Assembly: GCA_030433005.1 (NCBI GenBank)
Contig: JAUILQ010000010.1
Location: 1 to 64,000, forward strand
Source: Alphaproteobacteria bacterium
GTDB lineage: Bacteria; Pseudomonadota; Alphaproteobacteria; Kiloniellales; DSM-21159
Reading direction: 5' to 3'
DNA: 64,000 nt
Position numbers and translations under genes: made by a program. Within the stretch, counting starts at the first letter, position 1. Each line of letters begins with the position of its first letter. Positions 63,360 through 64,000 of the stretch are shown in pieces. Under the pieces are notes generated by a model. It ran no database searches. It saw only the letters and a list, made by a program, of their open reading frames with translations, and was not told the origin of the DNA.

Positions 63360-64000
63360 TCAGCCGGCGCCGTAGGCTTCCGGGCCCGACTCGCCTGTGA
63401 CCCCGCCGAGCCAGGGGTCGCGAGTCGTCCGCTCCAGGTTGTCGGCGAGCCGTTTCTGGAGAGCGCCGAGGTCGAGCTGGTGGACCGACCCGGCCCCGGT
63501 CTGGTGGAGCGCCTCGGCGGCCGCGCGGCCCATGGCGAAGCAGGGGCCCATGACGCGGACCGAAGCGAGCGCCGCCGGCTCGGCGTCGACGCAGCGGCCC
63601 GCCACCACCAGGTTGTCGAGGCCCGCCGGCGTCATGGCGCCGAACGGCAGGTGGTGCAGGTGGTCGTCGGCGAACATCTCCCAGTGGGTCGTGTCCATCG
63701 TCGTGTGCAGCTCGATCGGCCAGCTGCAGCGCAGCACCCGGTCGTCGGGCAGGGCGCCGCTGCGCACGGCCTCGACGGTCAGGCGGCGGGTGCCGAGGAT
63801 CATCCGGGTCTGGCGGATGCCGGCCTGGCCGTAATGCGCCACCCGGGCCCGGCCGTAGGCCTTCGGGAACTCGTCGCGGAACAGCGCCAGCAGCGCGTCG
63901 ACCTGGCGCCGCCCCTCGATCGCGGCGAGGCTCAGCCCGACCGGGTCGAGCGGCGTTTCGACATGGGTCAGGTTCAGGTTCACCTTGCCGTCGCCGACCG
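63360..64000 (-). CDS. FAD-dependent oxidoreductase, C-terminal part (partial)
   Basis: At least 213 residues of an open frame that continues past the right edge. The segment NLVVAGRCVDAEPAALASVRVMGPCFAMGRAAAEA matches the C-terminal FAD-binding end of the FAD_oxidored (PF12831-like) family; earlier stretches include GKVNLNLTHVETPLD and RQTRMILGTRRLT. The flavin-binding N-terminus lies outside the window. Reaction unknown. It converges with the transglutaminase-like gene. Confidence 0.85.
   Translation of the reverse strand, partial: VGDGKVNLNLTHVETPLDPVGLSLAAIEGRRQVDALLALFRDEFPKAYGRARVAHYGQAGIRQTRMILGTRRLTVEAVRSGALPDDRVLRCSWPIELHTTMDTTHWEMFADDHLHHLPFGAMTPAGLDNLVVAGRCVDAEPAALASVRVMGPCFAMGRAAAEALHQTGAGSVHQLDLGALQKRLADNLERTTRDPWLGGVTGESGPEAYGAG

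Overview
The window reads as a chromosome segment of a high-GC alphaproteobacterium, probably of Rhodospirillales type. The evidence is synteny-type and protein-level: purM-purN beside a DUF2066 protein, an AI-2E family permease and the DnaA-like regulator Hda; pyrB beside an atypical pyrC; ruvX; gatC-gatA and gatB; fused MaeB; MgtE. I cannot name a species. No rRNA, tRNA or CRISPR array was recognised.

Bases 1-6721 are accessory and visibly more AT-rich. They hold two related IS1595-type transposons in inverted orientation. Element 1 runs off the left edge: tnpA (minus), a DUF6471 protein, a Panacea antitoxin-like protein, a small two-helix membrane protein, a second membrane protein, and a right end at 1947-1978. 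Element 2 is complete (2059-6721, 4,663 bp). It has terminal inverted repeats, a flanking 10-bp direct repeat GGTCGAAGGC, tnpA with a divergent DUF6471 gene, two membrane-protein cargo genes, a Bro-N gene behind a structured leader, and a small coiled-coil protein. The facing ends of the two elements lie 80 bp apart, either side of a host-type inverted repeat. This mobile pair, with its variable cargo and candidate toxin-antitoxin pair, is the most unusual part of the window.

Bases 6764-14572 hold housekeeping genes: purM-purN (minus) facing DUF2066-permease-hda (plus), then an SDR gene with a frameshift and a CYTH-CHAD protein. Bases 14660-19822 hold a HEPN-like protein, an SDR, acylphosphatase, a Nudix hydrolase and a TauD-type dioxygenase, then a metal(loid)-type group (phytochelatin-synthase-like protein, ArsR regulator, ArsP-type permease). 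lipB, maeB and mgtE follow; the 3' end of lipB is formed by a dispersed repeat.

Bases 24548-38414 are mainly metabolic: two PhyH dioxygenases, an alpha/beta hydrolase-GH3-penicillin acylase run on the minus strand, YciB, an anchored CBS-like protein, MFS transporter, GST, thioesterase, LysM/CHAP-like protein, isovaleryl-CoA dehydrogenase and a DUF1989 protein. Bases 38425-48095 carry an SDR, pyrC and pyrB, mtgA (its start overlaps that of pyrB), a Tat-exported carbonic-anhydrase-like protein, a CaiB-type CoA transferase, an AEC transporter, ruvX and a GAF/PAS histidine kinase.

Bases 48380-59298 contain gatC-gatA and, 7.7 kb downstream, gatB. Between them lie a GNAT gene, a FecI-FecR-TonB receptor-PepSY iron-uptake operon with two Fur-like boxes, a TetR regulator with a rich operator region, and a GFA protein. 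The window closes with a Cache-type histidine kinase, two divergent transglutaminase-like proteins and the C-terminal part of an FAD-dependent oxidoreductase.
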